A DNA stretch of 48,451 bases from positions 1-48,451 of the forward strand of contig JNDT01001771.1 of assembly GCA_000697055.1 (NCBI GenBank), in the 5' to 3' direction. Under the pieces are notes generated by a model that was not told the DNA's origin, ran no database searches, and saw only the letters and a program-made list of their open reading frames with translations. Within the stretch, counting starts at the first letter, position 1; each line of letters opens with the position of its first letter. Made by a program: the position numbers and the translations under genes. This stretch comes from Saksenaea vasiformis B4078. Taxonomy: Eukaryota; Mucoromycota; Mucoromycetes; Mucorales; Saksenaeaceae. Positions 13,523 through 23,942 of this stretch are shown here, piece by piece.

Positions 13523-13530
13523 TATAAATA
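13523..13530 (+). promoter_or_regulatory. TATA box of hAT copy 1 transposase
   Basis: TATAAATA 60 bases before the transposase ATG. The second copy has the same octamer 66 bases before its ATG. Confidence 0.7.
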
Positions 13531-13582
13531 AAGGATCGTAAAGCATGCCAAAATGTCTTATTCTTTACTCGAAACTATTACT

Positions 13583-15824
13583 ATGTCCAACGTACCTGAA
13601 TCTTCTACCTCTGCTCAAAAGCGTCGTGCCGAATTTGATGTACTTGAAGATGCTAGCGTAAGTAAACATCTTATATCGTAGAACATGCGTAAAACTTAAT
13701 AATTAACGTCGTTAATGCATTAGAATGAGAGCATGGAATTTTCGATTAGCTCTACCTTACCTGTGTCGCGGTCGTTGTCCCTTATGTCAACTTCACAAGG
13801 TTCCTCTGCCAGCATTGGTACATTGAATGATGATGCTGATGTCGCTGCCACTGCTGTAACACGTACCAACCGCAAGAAGGCCAGAAAAAGTTGGGTATAC
13901 GAAAATCAATGGGCCAAGATCCAGACCGACGAGGAAACAGGTGTCGAGTACATTCATTGCCAGCATCCGTTCCCTGGAGGACTACTTTGTAACCTCAAGT
14001 ACAAGAGAGTCGGCTCTACAACAAGCAATATTATGCATCACTTGAAAATGGCGCATGGTATCAATGAGAAGACAGTAAAGGCGAGCCTCCATACTGGGCA
14101 AAAAGGGACGATGGACGCATTCGTTACTCGTTCATCAGTTCTCAATACACCATTTACGGAGGAAACGTTCCGTAAAGTATTGCTCGATTACGTGGTGTCG
14201 TCTGCCTTGCCGTTTACTGCTGTTGAGAATCCGCACCTCCAGAAGCTCGTCCATCTTGCCCGAGTGGCGCCGAGCGATCAACAGCTGTTACTTCCAAGTG
14301 CAAGAACTATTCGCCGAGACCTTGAAGCAGCCTACGAATTGTACTACGAGCAGATCAGTCATCTTCTTCAGCAGCAACCGTTCCTCTCGTATACACTTGA
14401 TGCCTGGACCAGTGAGTGGCGAGATGCATACTTGGGCATCACTGCACATTGGATCGACGATAACTGGAAGCAGAAGTCTGTAACCATTGGATTCGAGCCG
14501 CTTTCCGGTCCTCATAGCGCAGAAAACATGGCGTCTACTTTTGTTGGTCTCCTCAGGGCTATGGGTCTTGATAAAACGCGCTTTTTTATCGCCACGGATA
14601 ATGCCAGCAGTATGCTTGCCATGTCCCGTATCATTGAGATGGAGGTTTCGCCTGCCGTGTTCAATGCTGATTGCAACCACATCTCCTGCATTGCTCATGT
14701 AATGAACCTCTCTGTCCAGACAATCATTGTGAACGGCCTAAATGCTGCAGCTCCTGAGAACGAATTACAAGAATTGAATGAGAATGAAGATACCACTGAC
14801 ACTGCAGAAAGAGACCATCCTGGTAAGTATCTTGTTTTTGTTTCAATCGTTCCAGTCAGTTGTACTTATCTTTTTTATCAAAAGGTACAATTCTTCGTCG
14901 TTTTCGTAAAGGCGTAAACAAGATCCGTTCGTCTCCCTCGCGTCTTGATCACTACAGGGAATGTTGCAGGGCCGTCAGCAATGCAAGCTCCACCTTGGAG
15001 GTCGGTGAAAGCGGTACTTCACCGAAGATGCTTCTTCTTGACGTCCGAACCCGGTGGAACTCTACTTACGCGATGATTGAACGAGGGCTAGAGATGTCCA
15101 GGGCATACAATATGACGTGCAGTGGAATATCGGGATTGGAAGCGTACACCTTGAATGAACAGGAGTGGAACGTCCTTCAAGAAGTTAACACCGTCCTGCA
15201 ACCTTTTTTCGAGCTTACACGAATACTTTGCGCGGAGACGTACCCATCTTTGTCAAATACGATACTTGGATACAACGTGTTGATCGACCACCTGGAAGAT
15301 TACCGTCACGGTGCGGGTAGAGTAAGTTAACCGAGTGCAAACAAGGAAAAGGCTAATCACTGAATTTATAGGAATTCCCTGTCCTGTCCAATGCAACGGA
15401 GCTGGCACAGCAGAAGTTACAGAAATACTACTCCAAGACGGGAAAGGCGGTGTACGCAATAACGACGGCACTGGATCCCCGTGCCAAATTCCAGTGGTGG
15501 AAAGACCAGGGTTGGGAGGAACATTACGTGGCCGAGACTTGGAACGCCGATTTTTGCCGCACGCGTCACACTCAGGCCGCGCGTACTCCGGGCTTCAGTC
15601 TGTTCCAACACAGGCAGCGGCAGGACGAGTTGACAGAATACGTTGCCGAACCGATTGTGGACGAGACGATTAGCGTTCTTGAATACTGGGCCAACCGCAG
15701 TCGTCAGTGGCCCCAATTGGCGGAAATGGCTCGCAGGTATTTGGCGATTCCCGCCTCATCCGCACCTTCAGAACGTTGCTTTTCGCATGCGAAGTTCTTT
15801 GTGCCGTTTTTGCGAACTGTTTGA
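13583..15824 (+). pseudogene. hAT transposase, copy 1, BED finger, 4 exons, C-terminal frameshift
   Basis: Cut-and-paste transposase. Exons 13583-13657, 13724-14822, 14885-15321 and 15372-15824 join in frame (687 codons). A BED-type zinc finger spans residues of about 70-130 (WVYENQWAKI, HCQHPF, HHLKMAHG). The RNase H-like core shows SYTLDAWTSEWRDAYLG (first Asp), FIATDNASSM (second Asp), the hAT tryptophan region LLDVRTRWNSTYAMIERG and the C-terminal dimerisation block IPASSAPSERCFSHAKFF (catalytic Glu). Compared with copy 2, one base is missing near 15812-15815, so the frame ends at TGA 15822. The remaining C-terminal residues (KPET, SVLV, AWSKLL) continue in another frame to a TAG at 15884-15886. 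Only about 20 residues of the dimerisation domain are affected, so the lesion may be recent. Confidence 0.88.
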
Positions 15825-16624
15825 AACCCGAAACAGTTAAGTATAGTGTGTTAGTAGATGCTTGGTCCAAACTGTTGGATATATAGAATAAAAGTGTTTA
15901 CTGTCTCAATTGGACCTTTCTCTTGAATTACGTTTCTGAATTAGTTCTTTTTTTTTTTTTTTACTGCTCCAATAGTTTAACAGACACTTAGTTAACTACA
16001 GCATTTGCAAACGACGTACGTTTCTTTACTCAATCTCACGCTTAACTGACGCCTCATATTAATTACAACATTAGTGAAGGACATACCTTTTCTCTTTTCT
16101 TCTCTTTTTACTTAATTGACATCATATTAATTACAACATTAACGAATGACATGCAAATAATAAAAATGGCACTACTCGAATAATCGAACAAATTTGAATA
16201 TTTATTTTATTTGATGAACAAATATTAATATGCATTTCTATTTAACAAATGAATACGAATATTTATTTTTATATGACAAATGAATATGAATATCTATATA
16301 TTTATTCATATTTATTCATACTGACCTCTATTCATTTGTACTGACCTCTACTTAGAGAGAGCAGAAAGGAGTAGTTTATATAAATTTTGGAGGCTGCCAA
16401 GATACATAATTCTGATGTAAATTTCTTTATGACATTTCTGAGAAAATCGTAACTGCATCTATAGTAACATCATCATAGCCTCATTTGTCACCAGGACATA
16501 TATCGACAGTCAGTCAACCAGTCCTCCTTGGCATACCTATAGTATTCCAGAGCTGCCAGCAGCCAAACTCAACCGTTTTGACCGAAGCCATACATTTAAT
16601 CACAACTATCGCCAGAGTAGCGGC

Positions 16625-16706
16625 GCAGACTTGGCCGAGTGGTCTAAGGCGGTACGTTCAGGTCGTATTCACGAAAGTGGCGAGAGTTCGAATCTCTCAG
16701 TCTGCA
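16625..16706 (+). tRNA. tRNA-Leu (anticodon CAG), no intron
   Basis: 82 nt. Acceptor arms GCAGACT and AGTCTGC pair fully, with A as discriminator. The D arm contains GGCCGAGTGGTCTAAGGC, the anticodon loop is TTCAGGT (CAG, reads CTG), there is a long class II variable arm (TCACGAAAGTGGC) and the T arm is GAGAG-TTCGAAT-CTCTC. A T-rich run (ATTTTGTTT) follows, which suits a Pol III terminator. Confidence 0.95.
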
Positions 16707-16721
16707 ATTTTGTTTAATTTA

Positions 16722-17082
16722 TGTCGGACCCTTACCCGCAAAATTATTTTACCGAAGAACTTCCAGGAAGTTCTCGAAGTTGCGATTAACTTCCAAGAAG
16801 TTCTTAGACACTTCTCGCATCTTCCGTTCATAGAAAACAATAGAAAAAATAATGTATATAAATATCCCGCGTAGTTTGTGCAATAAAGATCATCATCCGT
16901 TTATCTTTATTAAACTTCAATGCTGAATATTTATATGTAACGGATATTCTATGTGATGGAAGGTGCGCGAAGCGTCCATACACTTCTTGGAAACGAATCG
17001 CAAGTATTCGCACCTTTGAGGACTTCCTGGAATTATCGCAGTAAAATAATTTTGCGTTGACACGCCGAATCTGGGTCCGACA
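16722..17082. mobile_element. 361-bp inverted-repeat element with internal TATA and AATAAA, directly after the tRNA
   Basis: Begins TGTCGGACCC and ends GGGTCCGACA. The two arms also share CGCAAAATTATTTTAC and TTCCAGGAAGT blocks in inverse order, separated by unequal insertions. The centre holds TATATAAATA (about 16856-16865) and AATAAA about 20 bases later. The TG...CA ends and the core promoter resemble an LTR; the long inverted arms resemble a MITE. It starts 16 bases past the tRNA 3' end. No target duplication is obvious. Confidence 0.6.
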
Positions 17083-17870
17083 GTTCTTTTTTGTTTTTCT
17101 TCATTGTCGTTTTGCAGATTCGGAGTTGTCTTCCTATTCTCGATATGGTTCCAGAGACGATAGGTCAAACTCCAATAAGGATAAAGGAATAGATAGCAAA
17201 GAAAATAGAAGAGAATTGATGCCTTTATTTTGCTCAAGAGTTTCAGGATATTTATACATGTAAAATCTATCTATCTATCTAAGTGGAGTGACTCTATGAG
17301 CCTACGGCAGGTGATGATTCCTTGTCGCGGGATCACGTCAATGACGATGCGCATTGACCCGAGTGTGGTGTGATGGTCGGAGCGCTTGTCACAATCGGAA
17401 CGATGTTTGAACCCGGTCGCACGAAATCAGGCGACGACATCTTCACAGATGTCATCGACATTTGTCATCGTTAGCAAATTGCTATTGAGAGAGGTTAATG
17501 TTGCTCTTTTGCACGTCCAGAAGCCAGACTTACATTTGGTATATAAATAGTAATGCTATTTAAGCAGAGAAACTCATGATTCACCAGATCAGAAGACGTG
17601 TCGTATTTCGACATCCTTTTCATAATGTTTCAGTTATCGCCAGATGAACTTGTAAAATTTTCATTGTTACCTGCAGTAACTCAAATCTTGCTATATTTCT
17701 GTTACCGACTGTCCAGGGCCATCATTGTCTATTTTCGTTACAAATTGTAGATCACTTATGTGATCACACCACTGGTGTCTTTGGACTCAGTTGAATGAAA
17801 ACTTTTACTCTCGTTATTACTGGTTTACAAGATGTTGCACTATCAGTGTCCCGACCATATTTTAGAAACA
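17083..17870. other. intergenic region with an ATCT microsatellite
   Basis: No gene is visible. A short (ATCT)n tract lies at about 17265-17280. A tRNA-like stretch near 17390-17425 was examined and rejected. Confidence 0.4.
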
Positions 17871-17945
17871 TATAAATAGAAGACTCTTTGCGTAATAAAA
17901 ATCATCATCTCAGTCTCGCTGACTTCTCCCGTCTCATATTCTTTT
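17866..17945 (+). repeat. LTR-like repeat arm 1 (CTCGCTGACTTCTC family)
   Basis: Contains TATAAATA, AATAAA and GTCTCGCTGACTTCTC. An inverted copy lies at 18528-18612 and another at about 47985-48085. The three share the TATA to AATAAA to CTCGCTGACTTCTC order. Confidence 0.6.
17871..17878 (+). promoter_or_regulatory. TATA box within an LTR-like segment
   Basis: TATAAATA followed about 27 bases later by AATAAAAATCATCATC. The same arrangement (TATA, then AATAAA plus ATCATCATC) is present in the inverted-repeat element at 16722-17082, so this is probably a retroelement promoter rather than a cellular one. Confidence 0.5.
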
Positions 17946-17959
17946 CTTAAAGTCTTCTT

Positions 17960-18097
17960 ATGATTCTTCAAGACGATTCCTCGTTAGAAGGCGCTTTCCG
18001 TGTTGAAAGAATTGCCACCACAAAGTCACAATTGCCTGTCTTCCGTAACCCGTCACGACGTTGGCGGAAAGCAAATACTTTTCGATCCGAAGAATGA
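17960..18097 (+). CDS. small open frame of 45 codons behind a TATA box
   Basis: MILQDDSSLEGAFRVERIAT... ending RKANTFRSEE. The ATG is 82 bases after the TATA box at 17871. The product is basic near the end and matches nothing I know. It may be the leader of a lost retroelement gag or chance. Kept because promoter spacing is plausible; confidence is low. Confidence 0.2.
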   Translation: MILQDDSSLEGAFRVERIATTKSQLPVFRNPSRRWRKANTFRSEE

Positions 18098-18519
18098 GTC
18101 CATATTGATGGATAGGTCGCCCAAACAGCACTCCAAACGGGGGATTACTATACTTAAGATAATGTGAAAAACACGTAGTAAATGTTGTAAAGGGAATATA
18201 ACTGTGGATTTCGGTTTGTTTAGTGATAGCTTGACAGACAGGAAATCCTTTGAGACTCTTTCTTTATTGGGATGTAAAGTAAAGATGATTGTATATATAT
18301 CTACGCGTTTGTCCTTATTATTGTTCTATTCCTTCGGAAATTGTAATCTTGCCCCTGGTCAGTAGATCTGTATTCCTGAGATGGTCTTGACTTTGGATAT
18401 AATGCCGATCTTTAGATGTGGATCTATGTCCTCATATGTGACCTATACGACAATAACGTTCTGCTCTGGGACAAAAAAGTTTTAAACCACCGATAAATAC
18501 TGTTTATTGGCCCTGAAGA

Positions 18520-18725
18520 ATCAGGAGGGTGAATAAGAAAAACAAGAGACAAGAGAAGTCAGCGAGACTTAGGTAATCCTTTATTGAATAAAAAAGTTCC
18601 TCCTTTTATAACAAAATCATCCATGGACACAGATAGATCGGACTATATTCCACGATTGCACAGATGCCCATATATCCATGACATGGCCGGTATCTATATT
18701 GGATCTTTCTTAATGCAGTGTTTAC
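18520..18725 (-). repeat. LTR-like repeat arm 2, near-identical to 47985-48190
   Basis: Read on the plus strand it shares long blocks with the window's right end: ACAAGAGACAAGAGAAGTCA, TTTATTGAATAAAAA, AAAATCATCCATGGA, GATTGCACAGATGCCCATAT and GGTATCTATATTGGATCTTT. On the minus strand the order is TATAAAA, AATAAA, CTCGCTGACTTCTC, that is, a promoter reading leftward. Confidence 0.7.
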
Positions 18726-19087
18726 AGAGGACAGATCGAGAGCGGATCGTGGAAAACTCGGTGAAAGGCATTGTATAAAGAAATCCGGGATAAGTGCTAA
18801 TATGGAAGTGAGTGAAAGTCCACAGTCTGTGCTCAAGGTAACCTCGGAGTAGAAATAGGATCTCTTTATGGTAATGTATCGATCATTGGCTAGCAATGTG
18901 TCTGACAGTGAATGGAGGATGTTGGAATACAACAGGCTCGCTTTCCATGTTCTGTGGAGATCTGGAGGATGGTCATGTCTCATCGGAACGTCCGAAAGTT
19001 CAGTAAATGCTGCGTGTTCGCACATCACACGTCATTTCTTTCAAGCCACCCCTTCTAAATAAAATTGAGCGCGTCCTCTTTAAAAGC

Positions 19088-19225
19088 GTTTATGCTATCG
19101 TACAGCGGCGATCATTTCAATCAATCATGTTTCTTAGAACATCGCCGGCCGCTCAGACGTTGCATATTTATTCGTCATCTTCTGATTCGGAAAACAATTT
19201 TATATCTATGAAACTTCTGGACATT
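19088..19225 (+). repeat. dispersed repeat, intact copy of the site hit by hAT copy 2
   Basis: The block from CTATCGTACAGCGGCGATCA to TGAAACTTCTGGACATTTGC is the inverse of 38033-38171, where it is interrupted by the left end of hAT copy 2. A third partial copy lies at 36795-36855 (ATCATCTTTGATTCAAAAAA). It therefore shows the sequence before insertion. Confidence 0.7.
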
Positions 19226-20690
19226 TGCTTAACTTTACCAAGCTTGATAAGCCTGCATTATAGTAACTGTAGGTAGACATACGTATTCTCGTATTCGACT
19301 GACTATTTTAACTTGTCGGTAGGAGCTCCATTCGCGTGACAGAACGGGCTTTCATTGTTTGAACCAGTTTTGTGCTTGGTTCTCCCCGTGAGCTGTCAGC
19401 AGATAGATCAACAGTTGAAATGACAGTCCATTCTTACTTCACATTTTGGCAAAGCTTACAGTACGGTTAAGCAAGATGAAGAAGCTGAAGAATAACGCCT
19501 CACAGAAGGCGACAAACTGCAGATACAAAGACTCTTGCGGACGCTGTCTTGTTATGATCTCAGAAACCATGAGCTTCGCTATTCTAAAGTGACCATAGCT
19601 AAAAATGGTTGATGTGGCACTGTTTATGCAATCTGACTGTGTTCCTAGGCAACTATAAAGACAAAAAACCATAGCGCATCGAATAGGAATTATCGATTGA
19701 AGCACTTTGCGAATTAACCATTTAGTTAGTTCCGGAACAAGGATGTAAATGCTGCGTTGTGTCCAAACTACTCAATGCTACACAATAGTTCCTAATAAGT
19801 GCTCCACACATCACTCCGTTGAATTCGGTTATCTAGAGGGATTTTTAGTAAAATAGTTCCTCGTCCTTTTTCACAAGAATAAAACAGCACACCGCGTCTC
19901 ACGAACTTCACCGTTTCGATTTGGTAGATAACCGACATTACAGCTGGATAAAATATTCGTATGTGGTTATACTTAGTCGATCAGTATCCTCGGTGATGAG
20001 CAGGGTGAATTGGACTGATGTACCCGGAAAAAGAATACAACATAATGAAATCGTACCTACACTACTTGATGACTTGATATGCCACGCTATTTGGCCGCAG
20101 CCAAATGGGAACGTTAGTCAAGCGATTTAGAACATCAAGCGGGTCCTCGTTGATGTTAGTGGAGTTCGTAGAAAATGCATAAAACTTGACTAGAAGATGA
20201 TTTTTGTATAGTGCGCCATGGGTGAAAAAGCCCAGTTACAGAAAGGGTCACTGCATAAGGTTTGCGGTCTCACAGTGTAACACATCAGCGAACTACGGAT
20301 CTGATTGGTCCACAGTACACTGACCTATATTATTGATGAACAATGAATATATCATCGATAGCTACATCCGATAGACTATTTAAGAAGGACAAAATTTACT
20401 ACAGCTTGTTCTTCTTCATTGCCGCAGTTTTCTTCTCTTTTTCATTGCTTCTTAACCCCCGTTATGGAGGAGGCGCAAGAGCCACCTCGCCGCAGGCGGC
20501 GCTATGGGTACTAGCACAGTCCTCTATCCGACCTGCCTGGTCGTGATTATTCGCTTGTGTGCAAACTAAAAATGTCCAATTTCCTGCAACAGGACTATAA
20601 GCACCTAAGGGTATACGTGTATTTCGTTTTTCTCTGGACAAAAGCTAAGTTCATTGATATAGGCTGCTTTTCGGGCACTTGCGGAAGAAT
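19226..20690. other. intergenic region left of the Fanzor gene
   Basis: No resolvable gene. At about 20470-20500 there is a GC-rich patch with a perfect CGCCGC-AG-GCGGCG hairpin. The sequence GATAACCGACATTACAGCTG at about 19929 resembles the start of the LTR-like repeats at 37247 and 45834. Confidence 0.45.
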
Positions 20691-20868
20691 ACTCGCTGCT
20701 TGCCAGTGTGCAATGTTTCTCGTTCACATCCACATTCGTCGTTGGCTCGAGAGCCAAATAGAATCTTTCCCTCCAATTTCGAACGAAACTTTTTTCGCCA
20801 CAGCGTTCAGAATGGTATTGCGACGAGATCCCGATGCTCATGTCAGAGTAGCTTTTGTACGATATTGA
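20691..20868 (+). other. probable upstream exon of the Fanzor gene
   Basis: Open frame carrying RILAACQCAMFLVHIHIRRW, followed by ESFPPISNETFFATAFRMVL. The spacing of a helical block, a short P-x-I linker and a Phe-rich helix resembles the N-terminal region of Fanzor-type proteins. A good pyrimidine-rich acceptor (CTTCTGTATGCTTTGTAG, ending at 20923) lies between it and the next exon, but no GT donor gives the right phase, so the join is unresolved. Confidence 0.4.
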
Positions 20869-20913
20869 TGAAGCCATTCAGTCAAGTCTGGGCTAAATTT
20901 CTTTGTCTTCTGT

Positions 20914-23837
20914 ATGCTTTGTAGTCCGCCTATCGATGGTGCGTTGACTTACGAGAAACTTTTGAGACCGTGTTTAATCCCTGCAGATTCAATCCACGAA
21001 CATCAGAAGGTACATACCAATGGAGCCCAGAAGACTAAGGATATTCATATTCCGTTCTTTTTAGAAAATTATGCGCTTCCTCGATTGACTCACATCTTAA
21101 GAGACTTGGCAGCTTCTTTTGCAGGAAAGATCACTTCTAGTGAGTGCTGAATATGGGAAATTCGGAACGAAATCGAACACTCAGACTTGTACCCTCCATA
21201 GATACATTCGAACATATTACAAACAACCTTCCTGCCTACATGAGGAGAACTTTCAAGGCTGTTTGCTTCCATCTCTTTGAGTGGTATCCACAAAACCAAC
21301 AGCTCAATATTAACGGCCTAGGTATTGTAACTTATACATTTGCTTCATGGTAGCTAATATGGCACTTTTGCACTTGCGATTCAAGCGTCGCGATGTACCA
21401 ACGCAGTGCTGACACGGAGTAACTTCGATGATATCGCATGGCCAACTTTCGTTCCCGATGCTCTTGCGGAATTTGAAGCATTTTACACGTAAGAAATTGA
21501 CAAAACTGCAAAGTAGTTACCTTCTGTCGATTACTAAATTTCTATGTTGTACAGGGAGTTCTGCCGGGTCTATGAAGAAAATTTAGGCAACGTCGACATT
21601 AGCGCTGATCTAAGTGACGAGCAGAAACAGAGCTTACTTCCTTCCATGCTCCGGCTATCTTCCTTGATGCTCCACCAAACAAATGAGTACGGTGGGAAAG
21701 GCTGGTCGCTCTCGCCATTGGCAAAGGGCCAAATAGGCATACCCCAATATGAGATGTCTTACTTTGGATTCCATGGTCTGATATAAACATAATGCTACGA
21801 TAGGTTATGTGCCTGTGACGCAGCATCCTATACTGGATCCTCCAAGAAGTAGTCACTGATCTTCCAGATCACTTGTTCGTAAGTGGCATACAAAGAAGTG
21901 GCTTCAATGAAAATTAGCTCCCTTTATGAAAGCTTGTTTTGCGTACCCCCAGGTCTTTGAGAGTGCACACCGGAACGCTATTTATCGCGAGCAGCTCTGG
22001 GAAGAGCTGTTCTCCATAGATCGTATCATGCGCAGACGCTGGCGTCCTCAAGGTTGCTTTCCTTCGATTACGCAAGGACCACTTTCTTATCTTGTCTCTT
22101 CAGCGGCAGAAAACGAGCAATTTCCGGAAGTAGAATTTGATTACGGTTTCGAAACGGATGGTGTCATGGTAGCAGTCAGGTTCAAGTCTCGAAGACCGAA
22201 TCGAGGTAACCCTGTTCTTTGTTACATATGGAGTAGCTAACAAAGTGTTCGCGCTTCAGCATCTTATCCCTCATCTAGAAGAGACTTCCAGTTCCTGCCT
22301 CGCGATCGGGACAGGTCTATCGTGCAGCGTGGCCTATACCACCTAAATAAAGAACCTACCGGCTTTACAACAGAACGCGACCTGGATCCTGACATGACCC
22401 GCATAGTGGGTATTGACCCTGGTACGTCACTCGATTCGGATAATCTGTAATAACTATATATCTCTTGTAGGAATCCGATCGCTCGTCACTGCTGCTGACA
22501 CAGCAGACAATCTATGTGACCGACAGGCAAGCAGCAACACACGTTCAGTGCCACGCATGACTACTACCAGTAATATAAGAACGCAATACACAGAAATGAT
22601 AATGACCACATGAATTTTTAGGAATAGTTCTAAGTTCAACTGGAGTTTTCAACTGGAGAGGAAGAACAGAACAGCTGCCAATATGCAAGACGTCTATGAC
22701 CGCTTGGCGGAGCATCCGAACACGACAGCCTCTGCTTTAGGTTTCCAGGAGTATCTTGCTGCCCAATTTGCGGAAAAGAATAGGTATTGTACATCATATC
22801 ATTCACACATATAATGCTAAGTGAAGCCTGCTAGCTTGAAAGCATACAATCATCACTATCGTCACCGAGAAAGGCGGGCACTACAAGAATCCTCAAGAAA
22901 AATGACGATAGATATAATCGCAGATCAAGTTGCAGGCTTTTACCCTAATACACGTCTGGTAAAATTCATTAGTACTTCATACGTGGTCCGTTAATCGTGC
23001 GCGAGTAGCCCCCTATTCAAAACGTACAAAACAAAACAAGAGGTAACGACGACGATTACGCCAACAACACCGCCGGAACAGTCCACGAGACCAACGAAGA
23101 GTCCTGATCGCCTATGGAGACGCTGACTTACACACTGGCACGTATAGGACCTACGGTCCACTCCCAGTTAAGGCAAGGATTTCGGTCAATATTGGCATCA
23201 AATATATTGACGTTTGGTTTTTCTATGTAGACGTTCCGTAGAGTCTTGGCTCGCAGATGTCCAGTTATCTGCATAGATGAATACAGAACCAGCAAAGTTT
23301 GTAGTGTCTGTCATCATGACACTGTTGATTTTCGAGACCTCAATCTGCAGCTGTGCAATCACCGGTATGCTTAGTCCACAATTGAACCCGAGGGAAAGCT
23401 AAAAGCTGTCAATCGATCACCAGGAAAAAGTACATCAGTAGGCGTCCTAACAAGCGCAAGCGGCAATATTGCTTGGACGAAGACGATGTGATATTGCACG
23501 CTACGTGCGAGTGCCCCGACAGGCGTCAGCTAGGTGCAGTCTCGTTATAAAACGCAATACTCTTCTAATCATCAGGATAGCTTCGACCGATTAACGGAAC
23601 ATTGTCTATCCCATCCGGCTGTGGCCTCAGTGCGCGTATGATAGACAAGGAGAAATAATGCCTTTGGCAAGGAATACACATTAAATCGATACTTTGACTC
23701 TCTAGCAGCTATATTAGTTTTGGAACAGAGACGTTAACGCTGGACGTAATATTCGTGATATACTTGTTCGTTACATTCAGTCTGGATGCCAACTGGCGTC
23801 TCGCCCGGCAGCGCTGTCCCGGACGGCTCGGCAGTAA
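20914..23837 (+). CDS. Fanzor-type (TnpB-like) RuvC nuclease, intron-rich
   Basis: Eukaryotic relative of TnpB; proteins of this kind are RNA-guided DNA endonucleases carried by mobile elements. Exons read: 20914-21139, 21202-21321, 21386-21488, 21555-21775, 21918-22205, 22260-22421, 22471-22526, 22635-22783, 22835 to about 22970, about 23096-23172, 23231-23364, 23424 to about 23550, 23718-23837. Phases agree at every junction up to 22835. Motifs in order: GWSLSPLAKGQIGIPQYEMS, FDYGFETDGVMVAV (TDG block), RIVGIDPGIRSLVTA (RuvC-I Asp), LIAYGDADLHTG, CPVICIDEYRTSKVCSVCHH (conserved DE-RTS and first zinc-ribbon CxxC), LHATCECP (second Cys pair) and WNRDVNAGRNIRDILVRY (RuvC-III Asp). All catalytic motifs are present. 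Two introns look GC-AG (22527-22634; 23173-23230). Two joins (22970-23096 and 23550-23718) are not resolved, so decay there cannot be excluded. The first exon may be preceded by another at 20691-20868. Confidence 0.8.
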
Positions 23838-23917
23838 GGTACTGCTATCTCGTCACTTGTATGACACGTAAGTAGCAGAGTCTATAACACACCAATCACG
23901 TCTCACAAACTTTATAG

Positions 23918-23942
23918 GGCCCACAGACACCGTCTGCGGGCC
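23918..23942 (+). other. GC-rich hairpin just after the Fanzor gene
   Basis: GGCCCACAGAC and GTCTGCGGGCC pair as ten base pairs around one A-C mismatch with an ACC loop. It sits 81 bases after the Fanzor stop and touches the 3' end of repeat copy B. It could be the transposon end, part of the guide RNA scaffold, or an exon (a GTAAGG donor at 23835 and TTTATAG acceptor at 23917 would splice the last codon into it). Confidence 0.5.

Larger units (their letters stand above)
12054..16350 (+). mobile_element. hAT DNA transposon, copy 1
   Basis: The left end is TAGGGGTCGGCAAAATATTC at 12054, identical over 20 bases to the left end of the second hAT copy at 38172. The right end reads CTGACCTCTA, the inverse of TAGAGGTCAG, and occurs twice (16321-16330 and 16341-16350). 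Both ends carry dense arrays of ATTCG/CGAAT or ATTCA/TGAAT motifs (12069-12210 and about 16180-16330), as expected for subterminal transposase-binding sites. The only gene inside is the transposase at 13583-15824. I could not find a matching 8-bp target duplication at either right-end candidate, so the exact boundary is open. Confidence 0.85.

Noticed and set aside
17385..17430. tRNA-like stretch around GATGTTTGAACCCGGTCGC
   Set aside because: It recalls a T-loop, but no pairing T stem, anticodon arm or acceptor stem can be built on either strand.
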